Position numbers and translations under genes: made by a program
Assembly: GCA_934466455.1 (NCBI GenBank)
Contig: CAKSLF010000012.1
Span: 1 to 53,259 of the forward strand
Direction: 5' to 3'
DNA: 53,259 nucleotides
Origin: an uncultured Oscillospiraceae bacterium
Lineage (GTDB): Bacteria > Bacillota > Clostridia > Oscillospirales > Ruminococcaceae
Notes under the pieces: model-generated
The model's database searches: none
What the model saw: the letters and a program-made list of their open reading frames with translations, nothing else
Told to the model about the DNA's origin: nothing
In this document: positions 42,373 through 49,707 of the stretch, one piece after another
Position numbering within the stretch: the first letter of the stretch is position 1
Layout: each line of letters starts with the position of its first letter

Positions 42373-42893
42373 GTTTTGATATTCGGGGGAATATTCGTTA
42401 GCGGGGTTGACATTGTTTCCGCTTTGTGGTATCTTATCAGTAGAAGAGTTGTTATTCCGAGCGTCTTGGACGTACATCCGGGGGGCGTGTCCATCTGGAG
42501 GGGAAGAAGCAGCTCTTCTTTTTTCTACTTCCTGTTTAAGCCCCTCTATCTTAGGTATGTCCCCTGTTCCTACTTTTATCATTTGCTTGTTGTATAGCAA
42601 ATTGCCATCGCCAACAGCTTCAAGATAATATGTAGTTCCGTTGTGTCGTTTTTCGTAATATATGCCCACTTGCCCGTTTTCTTTTGTAACATAATAGACA
42701 TTATCATAGTTTTCAACAATGTCCGGTATCTGCTTCAAGTCTGCGGCAGTAACCGGATATTTTTCGTTTGCATTGCCTCTGCCGTGACTATTGTCTATGT
42801 GTCTTATATCGTTGTCGCTCAAAACGTGCGTTTTGCCCTCAACATCAACGCCGTAAAGGGTTTGCATATCGGAAACAAGCCTTTCGGAAGCTT
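42343..42893. repeat. 551-bp direct repeat, copy B
   Basis: Partner of 40893-41443. Its right end at 42893 is also the junction with acyltransferase sequence, so this copy's boundary coincides with the breakpoint of the chimeric frame. Confidence 0.85.
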
Positions 42894-43738
42894 TTGTTAT
42901 GTTTCCGCACTCAGCAATTGCCTTAAACTGCATCATCTGGTCACTGTTCATTTCCAATTGCTTCTTTGCAAGGAAATCAACAAAATACCACAGCAAAGCA
43001 CCAATACACATTCCGCCAACGACCCACATAACATCAATGGGCAAGCCAAGAACCGTTTCTTCTTTGAAATTCCCCCAGTTTAATTCAGAAAAAGCATATT
43101 CACTTAAAAATGCTACTGAAAGGAAAGGTGCCACGATGCATTTAAAGAACCCCCTCGTTTTTTGCAAGCGCATAATATAATGCTATAGAGCAAATAAGAA
43201 TTCCGGATAAATACCAAAGAGGATAGTTAAATGAAGTTACCTGAGTTACAATGATATCATCCGTATTAAACTGGTTATTTCCACCCAGTGCATATGGAAG
43301 TGCCATTGCATTCGTAGCATGAAGTCCGGTAAAATTCCAGAAATTCAAGTTAAAAAGTGTGTATCACTCTTCAAAATTATATCCGTTAGTATAGCATATC
43401 TGAATAAATCCTGCAATCATTCCGACCAAAAGTGCCGGATATAGCATTTTCCATCTTCCACAAGTATGTTCAGTAGCCTGTTTCTCAGCGGGAATAGTTG
43501 TTAGGCCCCTTCTCTGCTTGCTTTTATAAGAAGCAACCATAAAATAGCCACTTGTTAGAAGGAAAAATCCAAGAACATATCCTCCGTTCCAGCACATAGG
43601 ATTTTGTTATGCTATGGCCTCGGGTGCCAAATACCAGCAACGATTAGCAAAATGCATAATAGCAACTGCAAGTGTACAAAACACACGCCAAAAGTCGATG
43701 GCGCAATTTCTTTGTTTTTTTGGTGCAAGTTCTGCCAT
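42894..43738 (-). pseudogene. Broken acyltransferase-3 (OafA-like) membrane protein gene
   Basis: ATG 43738 (AGAGG upstream) opens MAELAPKKQRNCAIDFWRVF and a helix ending in MHFANRCWY, the N-terminal pattern of acyltransferase-3 proteins with the conserved R and H. In-frame TAA at 43607-43609 and TGA at 43364-43366 interrupt it; between and after them are GYVLGFFLLTSGYFMVASYK, FPLWYLSG-type (FNYPLWYLSGILICSIALYY) and further helices. A third lesion is an extra G in the G5 run near 43153, after which the frame continues into the chimeric ORF. The natural C-terminus is replaced by the nuclease domain at about 42893. Non-functional. Confidence 0.78.
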
Positions 43739-43894
43739 AAAAAAGCCTCTTCAAAAAAATTTCATTGCGAAACATCGATTACAGCTTATCATATAGCTTC
43801 TCCGCTTTCAAGCCCCCGGACAATTACAAGATTTTATGGCGACATAGAACAAATCTATCCACGCTTCTCCTCCCTTTTCGGGCTCCGATTTTAT

Positions 43895-44015
43895 TTCTCC
43901 GTGCTCACGGTGCTCAGGCAAAACAAAGCTTTAAGCACGGAATGAGCACCATGTTCAAAATTGAACTTGGCGTGTTCAAAGCAAAGTAGCCGCATTCAGG
44001 TGCGGCTACTTTTTG
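43895..44015. repeat. Gene-free intergenic element B, homologous to element A, with hairpin
   Basis: A 12-bp stem AAAGTAGCCGCA (43983-43994) / TGCGGCTACTTT (44001-44012) with T-runs; on minus it continues TTTGCTTTGAACACG, AATTTTGAACATGGTGCTCA and ATTCCGTGCTTAAAGCTTTG, closely matching element A at 38850-39034. The remaining 43739-43894 and 44019-44120 sequence is A/T-rich with no gene I can support. Confidence 0.55.
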
Positions 44016-44123
44016 CCAAAACTCTGTTTTCTCTTCATATTAGGTATTATTTTTCGCAGCTTTTTTATGGAAATAAGTATAAATTACCGCCGTTTTTCCG
44101 GAGCGTATAAAAAATGTGCCCTT

Positions 44124-44163
44124 GCAAAACTGCCTCCGCATAAAAATGCGGAGGCAGTTTTAC
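44124..44163. terminator. Terminator of the amidohydrolase gene
   Basis: Perfect 15-bp stem whose core is CTGCCTCCGCAT / ATGCGGAGGCAG (44127-44141 / 44146-44160), directly after the stop at 44167. Confidence 0.85.
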
Positions 44164-44166
44164 TCT

Positions 44167-44961
44167 TTATATTCCGAGTACTCTTGCGAAATTTTCTCCA
44201 AGAAGCATTCTGTTTTGCTCTTTTGAAAGCCCAAGCCTTAAAAGGCGGGCGAACTCCGTTTTGTGATCCTGTGACGGAAAATCCGTCCCCCAAAAGAAAT
44301 TTTCTATTCCGAATTTGTCAAAAAACTTAAATACAAGTTCCTTTTCCATAAACATAATGGAGCTTGATATATCAAAATAGCATGTTCCCGGTTTATAAGC
44401 CTCGTATGCCCTTTCCCAGACTTGGTATCCGCCGAAATGCGCTGCAATAACTTTCAGCTTAGGCAGCTCTTCCAAAACAGCAACCATTCTGCATGGGTCG
44501 GAAAAAGGCAACCTTTTATCGCCGGTGTGCACAAGCGCAAACATATCATTATCGCATATTGCTTTCCACATCGGAAAAACCGCTTTGTCGTCAATTAGGA
44601 ACTTCTGAAAATCCGGATGGAGCTTTACTCCCATAATACCCGCAGTCTTTATTCTTTTCAATTCGTCGTCTATGTTCACAAAATCCGGGTGGACGCTGCC
44701 AAAGCCTATAAATTGAGGGTTGAGCTTACACTCACAAATTATAAAATCGTTAATGCTTTCCACTTGCTTTTCCGTTGTTGCAGCGGAACAGACCAAATAT
44801 CTATCAACTTTTATCTTTCTTCCGGATTTTATAAGTTCCTCCGCCGTACCCAAGTGTGCCATAGGAACATTATAAAAGCTTCCGATAGCCTCTCCTGCTT
44901 TTTCGGCTATTTTTGGAGGATATATATGCGTATGTGCGTCTATTATTCTGTAATCGGGCAA
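44167..44961 (-). CDS. Amidohydrolase-family (Amidohydro_2) metalloenzyme
   Basis: This encodes 264 residues from TTG 44961, eight bases after AAAGGTG; the ATG at 44994 would lie at the promoter -10 box. TIM-barrel marks: metal-binding H-x-H in IIDAHTHIYPPK, MGVKLHPDF, FALVHTGD, VIAAHFGG and the catalytic Asp in FFWGTDFPSQDH. Relatives hydrolyse or decarboxylate aromatic or cyclic substrates (amidohydrolase_2, including gamma-resorcylate decarboxylase-like proteins). The substrate is unknown. It lies behind the eut operon but has its own promoter and the eutQ terminator in between, so it is probably independent. Confidence 0.82.
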   Translation of the reverse strand: MPDYRIIDAHTHIYPPKIAEKAGEAIGSFYNVPMAHLGTAEELIKSGRKIKVDRYLVCSAATTEKQVESINDFIICECKLNPQFIGFGSVHPDFVNIDDELKRIKTAGIMGVKLHPDFQKFLIDDKAVFPMWKAICDNDMFALVHTGDKRLPFSDPCRMVAVLEELPKLKVIAAHFGGYQVWERAYEAYKPGTCYFDISSSIMFMEKELVFKFFDKFGIENFFWGTDFPSQDHKTEFARLLRLGLSKEQNRMLLGENFARVLGI

Positions 44962-44984
44962 AAAAATCACACCTTTCGCAGAAA

Positions 44985-45013
44985 ATTCTATCACAAACTC
45001 CGCCGAACTTCAA
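44985..45013 (-). promoter_or_regulatory. Promoter of the amidohydrolase gene
   Basis: On the minus strand TTGAAG (45008-45013), 17 bases, TAGAAT (44985-44990); its position decides the TTG start at 44961. Confidence 0.6.
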
Positions 45014-45046
45014 GGCAAGCGGCTATCAATATAATTTATATAATAT

Positions 45047-45082
45047 AAAAAAACACCGTTCCAAATGGAACGGTGTTTTTGA
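45047..45082. terminator. Terminator of the eut operon after eutQ
   Basis: A 14-bp stem with core ACACCGTTCC / GGAACGGTGT (45049-45062 / 45067-45080), 4-base loop, T-runs on both strands, 12 bases past the eutQ stop. Confidence 0.88.
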
Positions 45083-45093
45083 GAAATCAAAAA

Positions 45094-45549
45094 TTATTGA
45101 TTTGCCCAGTCTGCCGGATAGGAGATGTAGATAAATCTAACATGATCCGGAGTGGAGAAATGAATGCTGGTGCCCTTCGGGATGAAGGTCATGTCGCCTG
45201 CGTGAGCAGTGACATCGCCGGCATCGGATTTAAGAACGATGGTACCGTCAATGATGTACTCAGCTTCGTCATAGTTAAGAGTCCAAGGGAAATCTACGCC
45301 ATTATCAAGCTCCATAACGCCGATACCGAGGCGAGGAGATTCCTCAAGGGTAACTACATCGAGAAGAGAAACATCTTTGTTTGCGGCACCGATGTCAAAG
45401 GGGAAAGGTCCGCAGTTGACAGTTTCGGTCTTGATGCTCATCATGCCGTTGGAAAGAACATTTCTCTCAAAAGGCATAGCATCTTCGTTTTTCATATTCT
45501 CGCAGACTTTGGCGACAATCTCTTTAATCAGTTCTTCACTGAGATTCAT
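45094..45549 (-). CDS. eutQ: Ethanolamine utilization cupin protein EutQ
   Basis: This encodes 151 residues. An N-terminal short amphipathic helix (LSEELIKEIVAKVCENM) may be an encapsulation peptide, followed by the EutQ cupin: DIGAANKDVSLLDVVTLEESPRLGIGVMELD, AEYIIDGTIVLKSDAGDVTAHAGDMTFIPKGTSIHFSTPD. In Salmonella EutQ has acetate kinase activity and is needed for microcompartment biogenesis. Last gene of the eut operon; starts at ATG 45549 behind GAAGGAGGCGCACATC. Two hairpins precede it in the gap to eutH. Confidence 0.92.
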   Translation of the reverse strand: MNLSEELIKEIVAKVCENMKNEDAMPFERNVLSNGMMSIKTETVNCGPFPFDIGAANKDVSLLDVVTLEESPRLGIGVMELDNGVDFPWTLNYDEAEYIIDGTIVLKSDAGDVTAHAGDMTFIPKGTSIHFSTPDHVRFIYISYPADWANQ

Positions 45550-45581
45550 GATGTGCGCCTCCTTCTACAATTAAAATTTTA

Positions 45582-45643
45582 TAAAGGTGAAATACCTTTA
45601 AGATTTCTCAATAGAAGAGCCTATCGCGGCAATAGGCTCTTCT
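45582..45643 (-). other. Tandem hairpins in the eutH-eutQ gap
   Basis: Hairpin 1, AGAAGAGCCTAT (45613-45624) / ATAGGCTCTTCT (45632-45643), 7-base loop; hairpin 2, TAAAGGT (45582-45588) / ACCTTTA (45594-45600). Neither has a clear U-run; they could stabilise or partly terminate the transcript. Confidence 0.5.
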
Positions 45644-45675
45644 GAGTTTTGGCAAAAAGCCAAGATCTTAGCTAA

Positions 45676-46905
45676 TTATTCTTTGTTGGCAGAAGGGATC
45701 TTTGCAAGAAGTGCAGGAGCCATGAAGTTGCCAAGAACGATAGCAAGGATACCAGCAACAAGTTTACCAACGATCATCGGGAAGATCATGTCGGGGTTGT
45801 TACCGGCGCAGAATCCGAGGTGGTCACCAAATACGAATGCTGCAGAAACAGCGAATGCGCAGTTGAGGAGTTTGCCCTTCGGGTTCATTTCTTTAAGAAG
45901 GTTGAACATTGCGATGTTGTTAGCAAGGTTTGCAACAAGACCAGCAGAACCAGCAGCATTCATGCCAAGAGCGGAACCGATTTTTTCAAGAGCTTTACCG
46001 AATTTGTCGGTAACGAACTTAACCATCGGATATGCACCGGCAAGGGTGATAGCGATAACGCCGCAGGTAAGAAGACCGCCAGCAAGGCCATCATGATTTT
46101 CGTCTACCATGAGTTCGAAAACAGGGAAAACGATACCGGTGTTGTACTGGAAGATAGCAATAGCAGTAACAGCAGTAATGAAGATGGTAACGCCGTTACC
46201 GAATTTATCGAAGCCTTTCATCATGCCGGCAGGAGCGAACCAAAGACCAACAGCGATGAGGCCAGCGATGATAACAACAGGGATCATGTTGAGAAGAATT
46301 TCAGAAACAGTGAGCTTGTACTGAGTGGTGTTCATAACGAAACCGCCGGCGATGCAGCCGATCGGAATAGTTACAAGACCTACAAGAGTACCTGCACCGA
46401 GGTAGGAACGATCTTCAGGATCGATGATACCAAGAGCTACGGGGATGGTGAAAACGATGGTCGGGCCCATCATGGAGCCGAGGATAAGACCAGCGTAGTT
46501 ACCGATAGCTTCGGACTCAGCCATAGTCATAGCAAGAGGATAACCGCCCATATCGCAAGCGAGAAGGGTGGTAGCGAACATAGCAGCGTCTGCGCCTACA
46601 AGTCCGTAGATAGGTCCAAAGATGGGCTTAAGAACGAGAGCAAGGATAGGAGCAACAGCAACAACGCCTGCCATAGACATAGCGAGAGGGCCCATTGCGT
46701 TGATACCTTCTTCAAACTGTTCGCCGTAACCGAGCTTATTTCCGCAGATGCGGTCGATTGCGCCAACGAGCATAAAGATGGCCATGATCATAACAACGAT
46801 AGTGCTTATTGCGGTCCAACCACCAAGGTTTGCAACCCAAGCTTTGAGAGAATCAGTGCACATAGGCAGAGTTTCGTTCCAAACCTGAATAAGTTCATCA
46901 AACAT
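45676..46905 (-). CDS. eutH: Ethanolamine permease/transport protein EutH
   Basis: This encodes 409 residues with about eleven hydrophobic helices. Family features: NKLGYGEQFEEGINAMGPLAMSMAGV near the N-terminus, ACDMGGYPLAMTMAESEAIGNYAGL, GSMMGPTIVFTIPVALG and FGDHLGFCAGNNPDMIFPMIVGKL near the end. EutH moves ethanolamine across the cytoplasmic membrane when external levels or pH are low. Start ATG 46905 behind AGGAGGTCAATTTT. The 218-bp gap to eutN contains weak hairpins (for example CTCC-GAAA-GGAG and ATAGTTT/AAACTAT) but no convincing promoter. Confidence 0.95.
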   Translation of the reverse strand: MFDELIQVWNETLPMCTDSLKAWVANLGGWTAISTIVVMIMAIFMLVGAIDRICGNKLGYGEQFEEGINAMGPLAMSMAGVVAVAPILALVLKPIFGPIYGLVGADAAMFATTLLACDMGGYPLAMTMAESEAIGNYAGLILGSMMGPTIVFTIPVALGIIDPEDRSYLGAGTLVGLVTIPIGCIAGGFVMNTTQYKLTVSEILLNMIPVVIIAGLIAVGLWFAPAGMMKGFDKFGNGVTIFITAVTAIAIFQYNTGIVFPVFELMVDENHDGLAGGLLTCGVIAITLAGAYPMVKFVTDKFGKALEKIGSALGMNAAGSAGLVANLANNIAMFNLLKEMNPKGKLLNCAFAVSAAFVFGDHLGFCAGNNPDMIFPMIVGKLVAGILAIVLGNFMAPALLAKIPSANKE

Positions 46906-47123
46906 AAAATTGACCTCCTAAAATAGTTTAATTCTCAAACTATATTCATAAAAGGAGTTTCCAAAACGGAGTTTTTATAATACAAGACCGTAAAAATCGA
47001 ACACTCCTTTCGGAGGCCGCTTGCCCGAAATTTAATTTATGTATTCTTCCGTTTTGTACTTTTCCTAAAATGACATTAATACCTGTAAAAACAGGATTTT
47101 TCAAGGTTCAAAGCTGCGAAAAT

Positions 47124-47402
47124 TTATTCAATATCCGCAAGAACCGTGTCATCGATAACACCAACTATTGCAGCGTCGATAGGCACGCTTGTGCCAACGG
47201 CATATCTGGCGGGGTTTCCTGTGACGATAAGAACCTTATCGCCGATACCGGCGTCAACAACATCCGCGGCTATATAGGGCTCTCGAGTGATGTTTCCGGC
47301 CATCTTATAGTCGAGAGGTTCGACGATAAGAAGTTTGAGGCCTTCGAGTTTCGGCTCTTTTCTGGTTGCCCATACGCTGCCTATAACTACTCCAATTCTC
47401 AT
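47124..47402 (-). CDS. eutN: Microcompartment vertex protein EutN (BMC-P)
   Basis: This encodes 92 residues, the EutN/CcmL pentamer family: MRIGVVIGSVWATRKEPKLEG, LLIVEPLD, AADVVDAGIGDKVLIVTG, the GNPAR motif and PIDAAIVGVIDD. Five-fold vertices of the shell are capped by this protein. Start ATG 47402, GGAGGTATTACCAA upstream, 32 bp behind the preceding gene. Confidence 0.95.
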   Translation of the reverse strand: MRIGVVIGSVWATRKEPKLEGLKLLIVEPLDYKMAGNITREPYIAADVVDAGIGDKVLIVTGNPARYAVGTSVPIDAAIVGVIDDTVLADIE

Positions 47403-47434
47403 TTGGTAATACCTCCGTTAGATATGATCCGAAA

Positions 47435-48184
47435 TCAGATCAGTTCAATTCCAAGCTCAAAAGCGGTATCTTTTGCAAGATAAGTTATAACCGGCTTTTC
47501 GGGAAGCTGCACTTTTTTATAGTGCTTTGCAGCCGCTTCACGAATATCTCTTTCGGTTATAACACGCTTTGTGAGTACAAGTACGGAATCATCGCTTTCT
47601 GCCTTGGTTGCTGCAACCGCAGGGGCAGAAGTGGGAGCTGCTTCAACAGCCTTGACTTCCTCGGCTTTTACGCACTCGACCGGTGCGTCCGCTCCCTCAC
47701 AAATGGCGTCTTTTACGCCCTCTGCATCAACGAGCTCTACGCCGCTGTCAAGGAGTATCTGGAGATTTTTATAAATATTATTGTACAGTGCTTTGGGAGC
47801 GGTTTCCGCATATTTGAGGATTTCCACTTCCTCTTTGACCATAATTACCCGTTTACCCTTCAGGATCGCTTCAGCCGCAAGGGCAAGGAATTTATTGTCA
47901 GTGCAGCCATTAGCGATCTTGAACAAATTGCTGTTTGTCATATTGTAAAGCACGATGGAGTCAAAATCATCGACATTGACTTCATAGTTTTGTGCAAGTG
48001 CGCAAGTGACTTTGCACAGTTCGCTATCCAGCTTTTCAACTGCGCATTCTTCGCAGTGATGCTCCGTGAGGATAAGGGCGGAATTTACTTTGCGCTCCGC
48101 AGGAACGGCAGAGGTAATTCCCTCTTTCTCGAGGTATGCCTTAACGGCACGGACAGCAAGCTCTATTAACAAATCCATATCCAT
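47435..48184 (-). CDS. eut-operon protein of the Gram-positive hypothetical family (TIGR02536-like)
   Basis: This encodes 249 residues from ATG 48184, with GAAGGTGA five bases upstream; ATG 48205 is the alternative. An amphipathic N-terminal helix (MDLLIELAVRAVKAYLEKEG) looks like an encapsulation peptide. The middle (SALILTEHHCEECAVEKLDS, VDDFDSIVLYNMTNSNLFKIANG, NKFLALAAEAILKGKRVIMV) suggests a flavoprotein-like Rossmann fold; an Ala-rich linker then leads to a C-terminal segment (RVITERDIREAAAKHYKKVQLP). Such proteins are found in Firmicutes eut operons; biochemical role unknown. A cofactor or substrate-handling role within the compartment is only inferred. Confidence 0.75.
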   Translation of the reverse strand: MDMDLLIELAVRAVKAYLEKEGITSAVPAERKVNSALILTEHHCEECAVEKLDSELCKVTCALAQNYEVNVDDFDSIVLYNMTNSNLFKIANGCTDNKFLALAAEAILKGKRVIMVKEEVEILKYAETAPKALYNNIYKNLQILLDSGVELVDAEGVKDAICEGADAPVECVKAEEVKAVEAAPTSAPAVAATKAESDDSVLVLTKRVITERDIREAAAKHYKKVQLPEKPVITYLAKDTAFELGIELI

Positions 48185-48238
48185 AATTATCACCTTCTTT
48201 TTCAATAATATCTATTGGAAAAGATATGGGTGCTCCGG

Positions 48239-49060
48239 TCAATCGACCAGGCAGTTCATGGCTATACCAGTAGGCGTAACCAGGAACGGGTCTGCGGGTT
48301 TAATGGTCTTAATACCAACTGTATCTTCGAATATTTTCTCCATTCCGGTAAGGCAGCAAGTACCTCCGCAAAGATAGATGGTATCGATGTTATATTTGGA
48401 TGTATATTTCTTTACGATAGTCGCCATCTTTTCAATTACCGGTTTCACTATGGGAAGGATTTCCCTGTGACGAGAGTAATCCGTTTTTATCTTCTCGGCG
48501 TCCTCGAAAGGAATACCGTAACTTCCGGCAAGAACAAGAGAAAGATGAGTACCGCCCGTAGGCTCGTCGTCAACCTCTACAACCTTGCCGTCTTTGAAGA
48601 TTGCAAGACCGGTGGTACCGCCGCCTATATCGACAACGACTCCGTCGGTTATGCCATAGATGGAGTTGGCGGCAGTCGGCTCATCAAGGACATTTGTCAC
48701 ATCAAAACCGGCTCCCTCGACGCAATATTTATGTGTTTTTGTGCTGGATTCGGTGCCCGCAGGCATTGCGATTGCAGCATATTCAAGTTCTCTTCCAAGA
48801 CGCTCTTCGAGCTTCTTTTTGAGTTTTCTTACTATGCCGCAAGCTCCCGCATAGTCAACTATTACGCCATCCTTAAGTACCTGTGCAAATTGCTTTTCAC
48901 AGGCAACGGGATTGTTGTCCTCATCAAGCACCACAATAACTATGTATGCGGTACCAAGGTCAACGCCAACCTTCAGCTTATCGGATACAGGCTTATGCAC
49001 AACCGTTTCGGTTTCTGTAACACGAGCCATGTAAGCATTGATTGTATCAAGATCAACCAT
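48239..49060 (-). CDS. eutJ: Ethanolamine utilization chaperone-like protein EutJ
   Basis: This encodes 273 residues of the ASKHA (Hsp70-like) fold: phosphate-1 KVGVDLGTAYIVIVVLD, VLDEPTAANSIYGI, phosphate-2 VVVDIGGGTTGLAIF and adenosine-site CGGTCCLTGMEKIF. Without a substrate-binding domain it is much shorter than DnaK. EutJ is thought to assist folding or assembly of eut enzymes, by analogy with its fold. Start ATG 49060 after TAAGGATGTACTTTA, 12 bp behind pduL. Confidence 0.93.
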   Translation of the reverse strand: MVDLDTINAYMARVTETETVVHKPVSDKLKVGVDLGTAYIVIVVLDEDNNPVACEKQFAQVLKDGVIVDYAGACGIVRKLKKKLEERLGRELEYAAIAMPAGTESSTKTHKYCVEGAGFDVTNVLDEPTAANSIYGITDGVVVDIGGGTTGLAIFKDGKVVEVDDEPTGGTHLSLVLAGSYGIPFEDAEKIKTDYSRHREILPIVKPVIEKMATIVKKYTSKYNIDTIYLCGGTCCLTGMEKIFEDTVGIKTIKPADPFLVTPTGIAMNCLVD

Positions 49061-49072
49061 TAAAGTACATCC

Positions 49073-49690
49073 TTATTTAATAATTTTGCCAAGTGCAAAA
49101 CCTGCAATATGTGCGGCGCCGGCTTCGTCAACATCAACATGCATACGGGTACGGAATTTCGGAGAGACTCTGATAACGGTATCTTCGAAGACAAGCTTTC
49201 TGTCGGTAAGAGCTTCAACAGAAACTATCTGATTATCGACAAGACCAAGTCTTTCCGCATCCTCGGGAGTCATGTGAACATGACGGAGCGCAACGATTGC
49301 GCCTTCGTCAATAGTAATCTCACCGTTAGGACCTACAAGTGTTACGCTTGCAGAGCCTTTGGTGTCGCCCGACTGTCTGATGGGCGGATTGATTCCAAGG
49401 GCAAAAGCATCGCTGAATGAGACCTCAACCTGCACATGCTTTCTCTCCGGACCGAGAACTGCGACATTTTTGAAAGAACCTTTCGGTCCGATAATGTCAA
49501 CTCTCTCTTCTTCGAGATACTGTCCGGGCTGGCTAAGCTCTCTTTTTGGGGTAAGAGTATGACCTACGCCAAAAAGAACTTCTACGCTTTCCTTGTCCAG
49601 ATGCACGTGTCTGGCGGAGACCTCTATCTGAACAAGTCCCGCAGTTCTGATTTCGTCAACAACTGCTTCTACGACTTTTTCTGCAGCCAT
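49073..49690 (-). CDS. pduL: PduL-type phosphotransacylase (EutD function)
   Basis: This encodes 205 residues. PduL converts acetyl-CoA and phosphate to acetyl-phosphate, regenerating CoA inside the compartment; in eut loci it replaces the unrelated EutD Pta. Two zinc-binding stretches are visible: VSARHVHLDKESVEVLFG and ALRHVHMTPEDAERLGL. Also NVAVLGPERKHVQVEVSFSDAFALGINPPIRQSGD and FRTRMHVDVDEAGAAH. The N-terminus (AAEKVVEAVVDEIRTAGL) is a probable encapsulation helix. Start ATG 49690 after GGAGGAGACAC. Confidence 0.94.
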   Translation of the reverse strand: MAAEKVVEAVVDEIRTAGLVQIEVSARHVHLDKESVEVLFGVGHTLTPKRELSQPGQYLEEERVDIIGPKGSFKNVAVLGPERKHVQVEVSFSDAFALGINPPIRQSGDTKGSASVTLVGPNGEITIDEGAIVALRHVHMTPEDAERLGLVDNQIVSVEALTDRKLVFEDTVIRVSPKFRTRMHVDVDEAGAAHIAGFALGKIIK

Positions 49691-49707
49691 GTGTCTCCTC
49701 CTATAAA

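Larger units (their letters stand above)
42283..43173 (-). pseudogene. Chimeric frame: acyltransferase C-terminal part fused to PBECR-like domain copy B
   Basis: One open frame of 296 codons joins two unrelated pieces. Codons 1-95 give membrane-helix sequence (VMWVVGGMCIGALLWYFVDF) from the end of the broken acyltransferase gene; from the SERL codons (about 42893) it becomes the PBECR-like domain, nearly identical to copy A. It ends in the heptad-like AQ repeats and a frame-slipped tail VLKRKMTA. The start at 43173 has no ribosome site and falls in the acyltransferase frame, so I treat it as a fusion debris frame, though translation of a fusion cannot be excluded. Confidence 0.65.

Noticed and set aside
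39915..43738. Insertion sequence with transposase and terminal inverted repeats
   Set aside because: No transposase or integrase motif and no target-site duplication are visible; the block looks like recombination debris of a polyvalent protein gene, not an IS.
45820..46926. 368-codon plus-strand frame opposite eutH
   Set aside because: It is antisense to eutH, lacks a ribosome site and has low-complexity Asn/Ser/Lys composition typical of a shadow frame; eutH is a clear transporter.
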